Source of the DNA: Chromobotia macracanthus
Taxonomy: Eukaryota > Chordata > Actinopteri > Cypriniformes > Botiidae
Direction: 5' to 3'
DNA: 64,000 nt
Assembly (NCBI GenBank): GCA_036877525.1
Contig: JAZGTH010000040.1
Span: forward strand, 1,736,001 to 1,800,000
Of this stretch, positions 51,701 to 62,335 are shown piece after piece (the stretch's first letter is position 1; every line of letters begins with the position of its first letter). The notes beneath the pieces are model-generated. The model searched no databases, was not told the origin of the DNA, and saw nothing but the letters and a program-made list of their open reading frames with translations. Both the position numbers and the translations under genes were made by a program.

Positions 51701-54700
51701 CAGTACAATAATTAGTGTTAACTGTGTTTCACTTTTGTAGCTCTTAAAGTTGCAGTTGTGGATATTTATCACTCCAGACTGAAGGAGAGGCAGAGAAGAA
51801 AAAAGTAAGTTGGACATGGTATCTGTTGTACTACCATAGAACAACCAATAGGGGTCAACAGCTGACTATTAAAGTCTAGATACAATTATTTTAATTTCCA
51901 TTTAATAATTCTTTATTCCTATTAATAAGTCTACAAAACACTGTTCTGATAACTTCAAACTGAGGAAATTCACATGAACCTGAAACAGTGACGTGCTTTG
52001 CTGAAGTGAGCAAATGATTTGCCATGAATGTGCTACAGCGTAACCTAATCCATAGCAACTAATTAGCATTCCTGATTTTCACAGTGTCCAAACACAAACA
52101 CAGACAGCTCTAGTGGTAACAGATCTGTGTGTAAATCAGTATTAATGAGCCCTGGACGCCCTCTGAAGGGTTTGTGGTATGTGTGCGAGCATGACCTCGG
52201 TTCTGTCCTGAACTGGAGACACAGCTGTTGTCTGAGATCTGCTGCAGAAAAGCAGAACAGGCAAAAGACCTGCTGCTTCCAGACCTCGCTACACTCCCCT
52301 CTCACTAAACACACACAAGGGTTGCTTTTAATAAAACAGCCATGAGCTGATTGTGTCAAGTGTGGTTAATAAGGCGGTTTTGATTTTACCATAGTTACGG
52401 GATTTTGTTAGACATAATGTGAAGCTGTAAGAAACTCTGCTCCTTGAGAGCCACTACAGAGTTTAGTTCCAACCTTAATCAAACATCCATCTTTCTTCCT
52501 CTTCAATTGATTGGATGGTAAAAAGTGCTTTCTAAATGACAGGTGATTGGAGGGGACATCAGACAAAAATGAAAGTCGCTTTTAAAGCTAAACAAGTTAT
52601 ATTTTGATGGAAGATGAGGAACACAAACTTTTGTTGCCTTTTGTATCACCCACACAGATGAATCATTTACTACAGGACATTTACTAATATTAGTAAAGAA
52701 TAGTCACAATTAACAGTCTTCCAATAAACAATGTATTTATCAGAGTAACTGTAGGCTGATTTAATATTCTGAAGCACTATGGCTCATCCAATCTGTTTAA
52801 AGTTCATCAGTCAAGCTCATTGTCACTTATGTGTTAACTTGTTAATTTCGTTGTTGGGTTATTTGTTGGCTTGTAAGTGTAAAATGTGGTGTGAAATGTT
52901 GTCTTTCAGGATCATTCGGGATCATGGACTCATCAACCTACGCAAGTTTCAGAGTAAGAATTCCTTTTGAAACATGGTGTTGTGTTCTACAATTTGGAAC
53001 ATATGAGTTTTAATGCATAACAAGCATCACCAGACACTTTGGGCATCTCACATGCTTTATGTGGATATGAGCAATTTGTAGACAATGTTCCCCCATGCAG
53101 ATATTTACAAGCTGGCTACCACACTCAAAGACCAGAAGTAATTTCCACACGGCAAACCTTCCCTACCTCCAATAACACGGGCCATCTGTGTGAAATGTTT
53201 GCAATGAATGTCTGGATCCTGCGATCGCAGATCAACACTGATCCCAGAACAGGTTTAGCAACAGCAATTGCTCCCCTATGAATTGTTTAATTTCAACTTT
53301 AATGACAAAGATGATTGCATCTTTATGAGTTTTTATTGATCCGTGCTCTCCTGGCGCAGTGTGGCTTCTGTCAGTAAATAGAACCCAGTCCCTGCCTATT
53401 TTCCCCTGGACATTACTGTTGGAAAGCCACTTTCAATAGGAATACGCTTATCCAATTATTTCCTTTTTTGCACACACACAAAAAAAGAGAGAAATCCAAT
53501 CGGGCTTGTGAGTTTTCTCGAGTTGCATTGAGTGTTTGTGATGTGTGAAGGCTTTAAGTCATTTTTATTTATCTATTCGCTCCCAGCTGCCCTCCTCATC
53601 TCCCTGCACTCTCAAGACAAAAGAGAGGCAGTAGTTACCGTGGAACTGGAGCCTTGTTGTCATGGAGACAGCGGGAAAGTGTGTGCGAGAGTGATAATGG
53701 AAGCAGTGCCCAAGACCTGATGGCTTGCAGCAGTGTTGGTTTATCCCCAATTTAAGAGAGCAAGACAGCTTGACCTGTCTGCTTGTGCGCCAGCCTGTCT
53801 CGCTTCCCTTCAGCCATTGCTGCTTGAAACACAGATGTTCCAGCTCAATGCAAGCCGAGTGATGCGTGTATGTATGCATCTCTCGTAAGAAAGGATTGTG
53901 GATGTGCTGGAGAGAGCGACAGGGAGAGGTGTGTGTGTGTTTCTTAGTAATACTGTGAAAAGCTAGTGCAGTCAGAATATCACACCTCTCTCTCACCCAC
54001 ATAGCAGCTTTCTGCTTCTATCTCTCTTGCTCAGTGATGGTGAGGCAGCTTGCTGATAGTGCTGCTCGGTGAACCCTTCAAAGTGAGCTGAACTTCAGTA
54101 CTGGATAAAGAACATCAGAGAGACTTTTACTGAGCCACTGGGCCCAGCTAGACTCTCCATAGATCACTGATGGCTTGTGCTTTTCATAGCCACACAAATG
54201 CGTTTTCTCTTGTTAAAAATGTTTATTGTAAAAATTGACTGACTTGCATAATATTTGCATTTTTTTACATTTATGCATTTGGCAGACACTTGTATCCAGA
54301 GCAACTTACAGTACATTAAAGTTATACGTTTTGTCAGTGCATGTGTTGCCTGGGAATCGAGCCAACAACCTTTGTTTTGCTAACGCAATGCTCTACCAAC
54401 TGAGCTACAGGAACACATTTTTTATACTTGCTGCATGTGTGTGACAAAAATAAGTGTGCCCAAAAACTGTTGTAGTGTGCATGAACCAGTTACCTGTGAT
54501 CACAGATGTGGTCCAGTGGGATAATACTTAAAGGCTAGAGCAAGTAACTGTATGTATGTGCTAGCATATACTGCTAGGCAGCAAATGGCTTCGGAACAGA
54601 GCTGTTGAATTTTTATTATTTGTTTGTTAAATTGATTGCATGCACATGTTGTGATGACAGTGCTGGAAAGACGTTATCCCAAGGAAGTGCAGGACCTCTA

Positions 54701-57700
54701 TGATGTCATGCGACGCTTTGCCCGGGTAGTGGGACCCATAGAGCACGACAAGTTCATAGAGAGTCATGCCTGTGAGTATTAAAACCTTCTATTGCCAAAA
54801 AAATTATATAACGCGTGTCATGATTTTGGTCTGTCATACCTTACATAATCTTTAGACTGGGTCCAAATTTTCTTCCTTGACTAACCCAAGATCAGTCAGG
54901 CCTTGTGTTCTGTGCTGTAAAAGTGTGTAGGACAGTTCAGCTTAGATGAACAAAGCCCCCATGTCATTACCAAGAGTTTTGTCAGTCCTCCCAAGAAGTT
55001 TACCTCAGCCACCATTCTATCTGCTCTTTTACATTTTTTCTTTACACATTCATTCACAGTGGAATTTGAGCTGAGGAGGGAGATCCGCAGACTGCAGGAA
55101 TACAGGAGAGAGGGAATTCAGTCCTTCTGCGGTAAGACCAGCTGGAGGTGCACCCACACTCACAAATGCATCATGGGAACTAACCTAGATCAAAATGAGG
55201 TTTAAATAAAAGCAAACCATGATATAACAGGTTCATTTTTTTGCTGTCAATTTAAAATGATTTGACCACCGTGATATGGTCAAATTAATCTGTCCACTTT
55301 TGAAATTGTCACACATACTGGGTGGGTTAAAAGTAACTAGGCATAAAAAAATTGGCTGTCGAACTGGAGTATCACTGGAGTTAATGAAAACAGTGAAAAC
55401 AATGTCTAAATATATAATAGTTATATAGGATTGCATATTTTCCACGTCAATAGTACAAACATTGGCCGTGAGAGACAGTACATGCAACGTAAACAAAGAT
55501 GGCTGACCACTTGATTGTTACTTTTCACCCACCCTGTATAAGCAAAGTGTAATTTCTTTGGGTTTTGGGCCGAAATGTGAATTTCTAGGGCTAGTGCCAT
55601 TGATTTAAGTATTTTATTACAGGGTGGGTGAAAAGTAACTAGGCATTGGTAATAAAGTTCATGTACTGCCTCTCGTGGCCGATGCTGTACTATCGACACA
55701 GGAAATATAAAGTCCTGTTTACTATTGTTTATTTGGACACTGTTTTCATCATGACTCTAGTGATACTACACGTTCTAAGCCAGTTTTTAATGCCTAGTTA
55801 CGTTTCACCCACCCTGAAGATTGTTTTATAGAAGTATTTGAACATTTGATTAGTGCTGACCTGAGACCTGTCATATTTGCTGCAGGTGCTAAGGTATATG
55901 AGCGTGTGAAGCGCATGCGAGAGGATGAGCGCAGGAAGAGAAACATGCTGTGTGACGTACTCCAGTACATTCACGATGCACGTGCATGTCAACAGTGGCT
56001 ACACAAACAGGCTGCCATGTAAGCACTTCATCATCCTTTTCCTCATTGTTTCTATCACACTTTATGTATACTGTATGCTTCTGTTGTTACAGGTCTTTCA
56101 AACTTTTTTAAATACTAATTTTAAACCAATGAGCTACTTGCCTAGACAGCATTATTTTTGTTATTATAAAGACATTGTAAGCACGATTTTATTGCTGTTC
56201 TTTTTTTAAGATACATACTTTTGGATAAATGTAAAATGCCTGAAGACAGCAATCCCAGAATGCATTGCTTTCAAAGCAAACATAGTTTGCCCTGATCTGC
56301 TGTTTTATTGATATAATATGCAAGATTCAGTGTGAGCTTTCTATTTTATCTATTGGTTTACATTGAATTCTCATTCAAACATCTTGTGGGTATCTGCATT
56401 TTCACAAAGTTTGTGTTTTTGGAGCAGGATGGTAGCTGCAAACAATTTAGCATAGCTGTTCAGCAAAAAAATAATGATTAAGGGTTTTCCATTTCCTCTC
56501 TAAGAACAGTAAATTAGTAAAGTTTGAAAAGCTGACAGTTTGTGATAATGTTTTGCTGTGGACTGTGTTCCTCTCTGACAGTGACGCTGGAATCACCCCT
56601 GTGGTGACCACCATCACTACCTCAGGTACAGTGCTGCTTATTTACACTGTTTGTCACAGTCTGTCTGCTGTCTCTTGTTTAGCCTGTTTTCAATCTCTGT
56701 GATGTTGTTTTCAGCCGTGTAGCCGCAGGCTCAGGCACAAGTAATCTGTTCTCTGCGATGCACCGCTGTAAATACACATTTCTCTTTGCCGTTTTCTCTC
56801 TTGTACATGCTGCAACATTTTATCTTTCCTATTGTTGTTTGTGAAGCTTCACTGCACAACTAGGCCATTTTAATGTTTAATACTACAGGGCTTGGCTTTT
56901 AGTAAATACACCTCATTAAACTGTTATTACCCAAATAATGGGTAATGTTCAGCATAACATTGGGAAAGATGTTGTTTTATAAATAAGTGATTTTAAATAT
57001 AGGTAATTTCCATTTTTTAGATGCAAAACTTTTCCCCATATATTTCATTACTGTATTCAGATTCTTTACATCTATGTTCAGAATTATCAAAGGATAGTAT
57101 TGGTCTAAAATCTGATCGGATGATAAATATTTGAAGTTGTGAAATATATCCACACCTGTAACTGTGAGTCGATTGAATTTTTATTAATGCGCTCGTCATG
57201 GCCAATTCGTTTTTAGTTTTATTATTTGGCATAATTTTTGAAAATTGTTTTGTGTGTGTTTTAAATTAAAAAGTGAAAAATGAGGACACTGCAGGCCCTA
57301 TTGAAACATTACAATTTGTCTGAGCATCACAACCAGCAACTACAGTTGCTTGGCCAGTGGTTTGAGTTTGGGCCGTGTCTCTCCCTGCCTGTTCAGCCAA
57401 TGACAGATTATTCATTAATATCTGTTATTCATGATCTCGCTCCTCTTACCTACAGGCAGAAGAAGCGCACCTCCTCTTAACTTAACAGGGCTGCCTGGCA
57501 CAGAAAAACTAAACGAGAGAGAGAAAGAGGTTTGGCAAACATGATTTTATCTCCAGCCTGAGCTCATTTTAAAGACATCTGCCTTATTGATGTGATATAA
57601 TGGATCCTAAATGATTTTCTCATCATCTCCCTCAGTTATGTCAGGTGGTTCGTCTGGTGCCTGGGGCTTATCTGGAGTACAAACAGGCCCTGCTCAATGA

Positions 57701-57821
57701 GTGCAGAAGACAGGGGGGTCTGCGGCTGGCGCAGGCCCGATCGCTCATCAAGATAGATGTCAACAAAACACGCAAAATCTATGATTTCCTTATCAAAGAG
57801 GGCTACATCAATAAGGCTTAA
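48790..57821 (+). CDS. tada2a: Transcriptional adapter 2-alpha (complete, 15 coding exons)
   Basis: Exons: 48790-48814, 49227-49333, 49440-49499, 49752-49843, 49972-50135, 50883-50971, 51061-51133, 51741-51804, 52910-52953, 54661-54771, 55060-55131, 55886-56018, 56582-56625, 57456-57529, 57636-57821. All are GT-AG with compatible phases, giving 445 residues and TAA; human TADA2A has 443. The start MDRLASFGNDP matches the family. A ZZ zinc finger (about 12-69) shows CRGC, CAEC and CLQC pairs. A SANT/Myb domain (about 70-125) includes LDPGWTAQEEM and FGNWQDV. The middle region carries GYMPARADF and EWDLKDIDFV, and the C-terminal SWIRM domain (about 358-445) includes RLVPGAYLEYKQAL and NKTRKIYDFLIKEGY. 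ADA2A links GCN5/PCAF to ADA3 in the nuclear ATAC histone acetyltransferase complex. The donor after exon 14 is weak (GAG|GTTTGG). Introns host SINE and MITE insertions, but every exon is intact. Confidence 0.97.
50605..50720. mobile_element. MITE fragment in tada2a intron 5
   Basis: TATAGTTCGCTATCAAAT, then TTTACCCACCCTCATTGC and ATTCCAAACCAGTATGAC, are diagnostic for the common cyprinid MITE whose intact ends read AAAGGGATAGTTCACCC. The fragment is 5'-only. Confidence 0.65.
53085..53480. promoter_or_regulatory. Candidate conserved non-coding element in tada2a intron 9
   Basis: About 400 bp of complex sequence, with no simple repeats or codon structure, includes CAGCAATTGCTCCCC, TTTAATGACAAAGATGATTG, TTTATGAGTTTTTATTGATC and CTTATCCAATTATTTCC. 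It shows homeobox, POU and SOX-like cores, in sharp contrast with neighbouring intron DNA. The small + strand frame over it is not protein-like. Enhancer status is inferred. Confidence 0.45.
53580..53900. promoter_or_regulatory. Second candidate regulatory block in tada2a intron 9
   Basis: Non-repetitive, moderately GC-rich sequence. Two motifs resembling RFX X-boxes lie 9 bp apart: GTTACCGTGGAAC (53634-53646) and GTTGTCATGGAGAC (53656-53669). Open frames exist on both strands but look like chance. Confidence 0.35.
54258..54418 (-). mobile_element. tRNA-derived SINE in tada2a intron 9
   Basis: Read on the - strand it begins GTGTTCCTGTAGCTCAGTTGG (A box), then GGTTGTTGGCTCGATTCCC (B box). It continues through the body AAGTTGCTCTGGATACAAGTG and ends TGTCTGCCAAATGCATAAATG with a T/A-rich tail. 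The two internal Pol III promoter boxes identify a tRNA-derived SINE. It is the better preserved copy of the family also seen at 28.8 kb. Confidence 0.85.
55319..55536 (+). mobile_element. MITE, copy 1 of an inverted pair, tada2a intron 11
   Basis: The left terminus CTGGGTGGGTTAAAAGTAAC and right terminus GTTACTTTTCACCCACCCTG are inverted repeats. The interior (GAAAACAGTG, GAGAGACAGTACATG) is the reverse complement of the element at 55620-55816. Confidence 0.85.
55620..55816 (-). mobile_element. MITE, copy 2 of an inverted pair, tada2a intron 11
   Basis: The 28-bp termini start CAGGGTGGGTGAAAAGTAAC and end GTTACGTTTCACCCACCCTG. Read on the - strand, its interior aligns with that of the element at 55319-55536 throughout. 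The two lie 83 bp apart in opposite orientation. It has no coding capacity. Confidence 0.9.
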
Positions 57822-58331
57822 CTTTGAGTGAACTGCTGCAAGGACATCTGATGAAGAAATGGGCAATGATGGATGAATAGGATTTAAGTGTACTAATATG
57901 TATTTCTCTTCCAAGTAATTAACTTCATGTAGAGCTGCACCTGTCTGTTATTGAAAGATTGGTGCTTCTTTAAATCTTGTGTTCAGTACTTGTGTAATAC
58001 TGTGTTTGTTTTGTGCTGTGTACAAAGACTGAAGCATTTTGTGCTGAGATTAATGTGATTACATAGCACTGTTAAAACATTAAATAAGTGGCTAACACTT
58101 CACAATAAGGTTCCATTTGTTCACCATACCATTAGTTACCTTTGTTAACATGAACTAACAATAAACAATGCTTCTACAGCATATATTAATCTTAATCATC
58201 AGTTCATTTCAACATTTTCTAATACATAAATTCAAAGTTTCAGTTAACATCAGTTAATTCACAGTGAACTAACACAAAAGAACAATGTACCATTGTATGT
58301 GCATTAACTAACATTAACAAAGATAATAAAG
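57822..58331 (+). other. tada2a 3' UTR (approximate)
   Basis: The first AATAAA hexamers after the stop lie inside the MITE at 58.10-58.41 kb (58325-58330 is best placed). A weaker AATAAG occurs near 58083. If the MITE hexamer is used, the element supplies the polyadenylation signal. The end point is uncertain. Confidence 0.4.
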
Positions 58332-58414
58332 CTGTATACATATATTGCTTATTGTTAGTTCATGTTAGCTAATGCAGTAACTAATCTTAACAAATGGAAC
58401 CTTATTATACAGTG
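58096..58414. mobile_element. Palindromic MITE
   Basis: The ends CACTTCACAATAAGGTTCC and ATTTGTT, and at the right AACAAATGG and AACCTTATTATACAGTG, form inverted repeats of about 26 bp. The interior also mirrors itself (GTTAACATGAACTAACAATAA versus TTATTGTTAGTTCATGTTAG). It is a common cyprinid non-autonomous DNA transposon. Confidence 0.85.
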
Positions 58415-58769
58415 CTACCAAACAGTGTTTTTATCTTGTTTCTGAATTTTAATTTTTTATGTGTTTTTGAATTTGTAGTTTAATCTTTAAATTCTTAAAC
58501 TAATGGATGAATGTCACAAAGCTTTTCATCATTATGAGTATATAAAAAATGAAGCCTATTTTAGAATTATTTAGAACATCAATCCCCAGTCCCAATGTAT
58601 TATTATTGTAATGCAAAAAAAACAAACATTTTATTAGATATTTGTTGTGCTGTTGTATTTGAGCACTGACTTTAAGCTGATTTTACTTTATAAACTGTAA
58701 TACACTAATGAGAATGTAATGAGTCATCACAATTTACTGAAAATTGTCTATATGCATTACAGTAATGAG

Positions 58770-59120
58770 CAGCTGGGTGGGGAATGGGCTCAATAATGTC
58801 ACAATGCAAAACTCTTTACCTCCCAAACCCAGGCTTTATTAACATTATGCAGAGTGTAATTTCCCATATTTTCATACCGATTTGAGATAATATGCCTCCT
58901 AAATCCTGACAGGTCTTGTGAGATTTACCTTCTGCATCTGTAGAGCTTGTTGTGCTGCAGCTAATATGAATATTGGAACAGAAACTTGTTCCTTAAAACT
59001 TGCATGCAGTAAGTTTGGTGTGAAGTCTGTCCTGGCAAATCTAATGTGCAAGAATTTACATCACAAATCGAGTGTGAAATCTACTACAGTCACGGTCTGG
59101 TGTGACGCACAGGGCCTGTG
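58770..59120. promoter_or_regulatory. Candidate conserved non-coding element downstream of tada2a
   Basis: A repeat-free block with CAAACCCAGGCTTTATTAAC, TTTGAGATAATATGCCTCC and GCAGCTAATATGAATATTGG. It is non-coding and visually distinct from the AT-rich flanks. No alignment was available. Confidence 0.35.
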
Positions 59121-61716
59121 ACTAACACCATTGGTATTACTGCACGCAGACGGCAACAGCATCATAGGGCTTTAGGGAGCTTATTGAAACGTATCATAGC
59201 ATGACGTCAGCACGTCTTGGTGACCTGATTAATGCATCAGATCCCACCTTTGATGATAAAGCACTGCCTAAATGAGCAGAACCTCTGTGGAGAAGGCCTG
59301 TTTGAAGTCTAAAAGGCCTGGAGTTTGGAATTGATATTTTTTGTTTGCATCCTTATTTTTGTAGATGATGTGTCTGGAGCGTGCACGTCTCGCATTATTT
59401 GGTTTATGAATGTGAAATCTTTCTTTGTTTGAGCATTGTGATAGTCTTTTGTTTGTTTTTCCCCTGTGTACGTTTTCCATGCAGTGGCAGGTTTTGTCAC
59501 AACAGATTGTTCAATTCTGCATCCAGATTTATTTTTCTGTATAAATGTTCCGGCTCAGAGCACAGAGCTTGATGTTCTTGAAGAGGTTTGGATGGGCTAC
59601 AGATCAGGTAGATGGAATGAAAAATTGAAAACTGGCTAGGCAGGGGTGATAGCTTGGAGTGCTAACTCAGGAGCTGTCCCATTTTTAACAGCGTGCAAGT
59701 GTAGTGCTTTACCAGCATTGTTTTTAAATGACTAATATTGATTTTGTTACCTGGAGAGCAGAGTTCTGTTCCAATTAACAGGTTTGTCTATTTCTGATAC
59801 ACCCTTTAGTAACAGTTGTATACAAGCATTTAGAGAGCATTTAGACTGTATTGGTCTATTATTAATATGGAGGTTACAAATAACAATGTAGACTCAGCAT
59901 TGCAAACTGAATTGCAAATGAACTTTATTTCTTAAAATGTACTTGGTTAAAAGACTGCCCGATCTCATTGGACATTATAGGCAGAAATACTGTCAAAGTA
60001 CAAGAGCTCAGCATCAAAACGGAATGACATTGCTGATCATAATATGAACCAGGCATAGCGCAGTTGGTGTGTGTGTGTGAGCAAGCAGCCGTTGACTGGC
60101 AGCAGAGCGGAAAGAGATGGTAGACTCTGGTGTCAGCTCTCTGTGTGGGAGGCTGATCTGCTGTTCTGCATACCCGTTCCCCCATCATCTGCCCTGTCTC
60201 ATCACACCAGACTGCCTGCCTTTAAATGAGATCTGATACCTACTGTCTCCATTCCTCTGTTCCTCTCCACGCTTTTAAAATGTTTCTCATGCACCCTGAG
60301 AATGTGTAATAACCTTAGGACCCTGTTTTCCATTTTAATGTAACAGCAGTGTGGTATTTTGGTGGTATTTTCTTAGCCTGTTGAGTATCTGTAAAACATC
60401 TGCATTCATCATGGAAGGGTTAAAAAAAGTCCTTCAGCCTGCCAAGATTGTAGCTGTTTAAAAAAACAATGTGATTGATTACTATTACTAATTTGCTTTG
60501 TTAGTGGTGTTGCTGCACTACTTTAAGGTAAACATTATACCGCCGCCTTTGTTTTTTGACACTATGGCCTGGTGTTTTAGCTGTCTGCTGAAAAAGTCAT
60601 ACCAAAGCTTACCGTAGATGGTGTACTGTAGGTAGATAACCAGGCTGTGTTGTGCAGCATAGTTAACCTACCTGCTTAACCAGTGTGGTCTACCAGCTGC
60701 AACCAGATAAACAGGATTTTGTCATTCTAGAGAAGTCCTTTCTCAGATTTTGTTATTATAATGTTCTTTCTCACCAGTTCTTATTTGTCTCATTTTAATG
60801 GAAATTACGCTAGCCCTCGGTTGAAAATGCTTCAGAGCCCCATTTACCTCTACTCTGTTGATTTGACGTGGTAAGCCAGGTCAAAACCAAACAAGGAAAA
60901 CTCTGCCATCCAGCAAAGCCATTTTTTAAATGTGTGAAATATCAATGAGTCAAAATGATACTTGCAATGCGTGTTACATTTGTACTGTGATGTGAAACAT
61001 GATAGTCTAAAGATAAAATGGGCAGGAATGGTTATTTTTTTATGTACGATTACAATTTTTATTCTTTAGGAAAAACTGATTAATCATTCATAATAACAAC
61101 AGGGACAAGTAACAGGTCAGGATTAGTCAAGTGTGTGCTCATCAATATAACATTTAAACATAAAACGTGTATGAAAAAAGTCAGCAGGCTTGATTTTATT
61201 TCATGTTGACTTCCAGCGGAGCGGCTGTGCCATTGGCAACCACTTCTCATTATTGCAAGGCAGTGATTAGCAAAAACATACACCATCTTCCATTGTCAAC
61301 ACACAATGTTGCCTTGGCAACCACATCTCTGGCTTTCTTTAGCTGCAGGCTGAATAAGGATGCGCTTACAGGAGGATGACCAGAGAGATTGTGGCCACAC
61401 GCACCTTTCACACTGTCGCTCATCTGCGTGGTTGAAGGGCCATGATCAAGCCAGGCATCCTTTAGCAGTAGCAGGGTTTCTTTAACCCACAGCTCAACGC
61501 ATTTCCGACTGCCAAGTCATTTTCATACACCGAGAACAAGCGCTTCAATCTCCTTCATACTGTTCTTGTTCTGATGTTTTTATTCCGTGCACTGTGTTTT
61601 GTTGCGCGTTTTGTTGAGCCCGTTCTGCGCATGTCCGCACGAACCCGTTTGATAATTCCGTATGTGGAGCGCAGGTGTGACATGCGGGGACAGCTGTAGC
61701 TAAGGGCTGTCTGACA

Positions 61717-61758
<42 letters not shown>
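61717..61758. repeat. (CA)n microsatellite
   Basis: About 20 uninterrupted CA units. Cys-Val open frames on the - strand through it are artefacts. Confidence 0.98.
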
Positions 61759-61760
<2 letters not shown>

Positions 61761-62079
61761 GTGTCAGCAATAGGAATCCTGATCCTACTGATCACAGCTG
61801 GAGAGACGCAGGTGTCTTGGGATCAGGCCCTGGATTGCATTTAGAAGCTCTCTGTGAGGGAGGAATTGCGTCAGTAGCTGAAAATAGGTTTCATCTCTAT
61901 TCATTGTTAATCCAATTCTGGCAGAATTCATTTAACGCTACCAGTTATGTATATATAAAGTATTGTAAACATATACTTATGATGCTGTAACGCTACCATA
62001 TACCGTAGGTTGATAAAGCAATGTGGTTTTGGGAACCAGGTAGAAATGATTTGGGTAGCAAGTGACAAAAGCCCAGATT

Positions 62080-62335
62080 TGTAAGGAATTTTAGGTTGTA
62101 AGAACATTTCCCTAACATTTCCATTAAGTTAAATGTTCTTAACATCCAGGTTGACTGGACATTGTATTAATGTTATTGCTTGATTATAAGAACATTATTC
62201 AAACTTTTTAATACTGTAATGTTTTTAAATGTTCCACTAACAACATTTGTGATATGATATGATAAAGAACATTTTAAATAACTTTTAGAGAACATTATTC
62301 AATGTTCTTAGACCGTTCCGGTTAGCTGGGTATTG
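62080..62335. repeat. Possible decayed transposon with GAACATT motifs
   Basis: Multiple GAACATT/AATGTTC motifs in both orientations end in GACCGTTCCGGTTAGCTGGG, a phrase typical of fish dispersed repeats. Boundaries are approximate. Confidence 0.4.

Noticed and set aside
53565..54002. 145-codon - strand frame in tada2a intron 9
   Set aside because: No recognisable domain, overlapped by a + strand frame, and low codon structure; better explained as regulatory or random intron DNA.
54330..54418. Possible tRNA gene on the - strand (A and B boxes present)
   Set aside because: No cloverleaf can be completed; the sequence continues into a SINE body and tail, so it is a tRNA-derived retroposon.
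61545..61770. Cys-Val-rich frames on the - strand
   Set aside because: Translation of the CA microsatellite.
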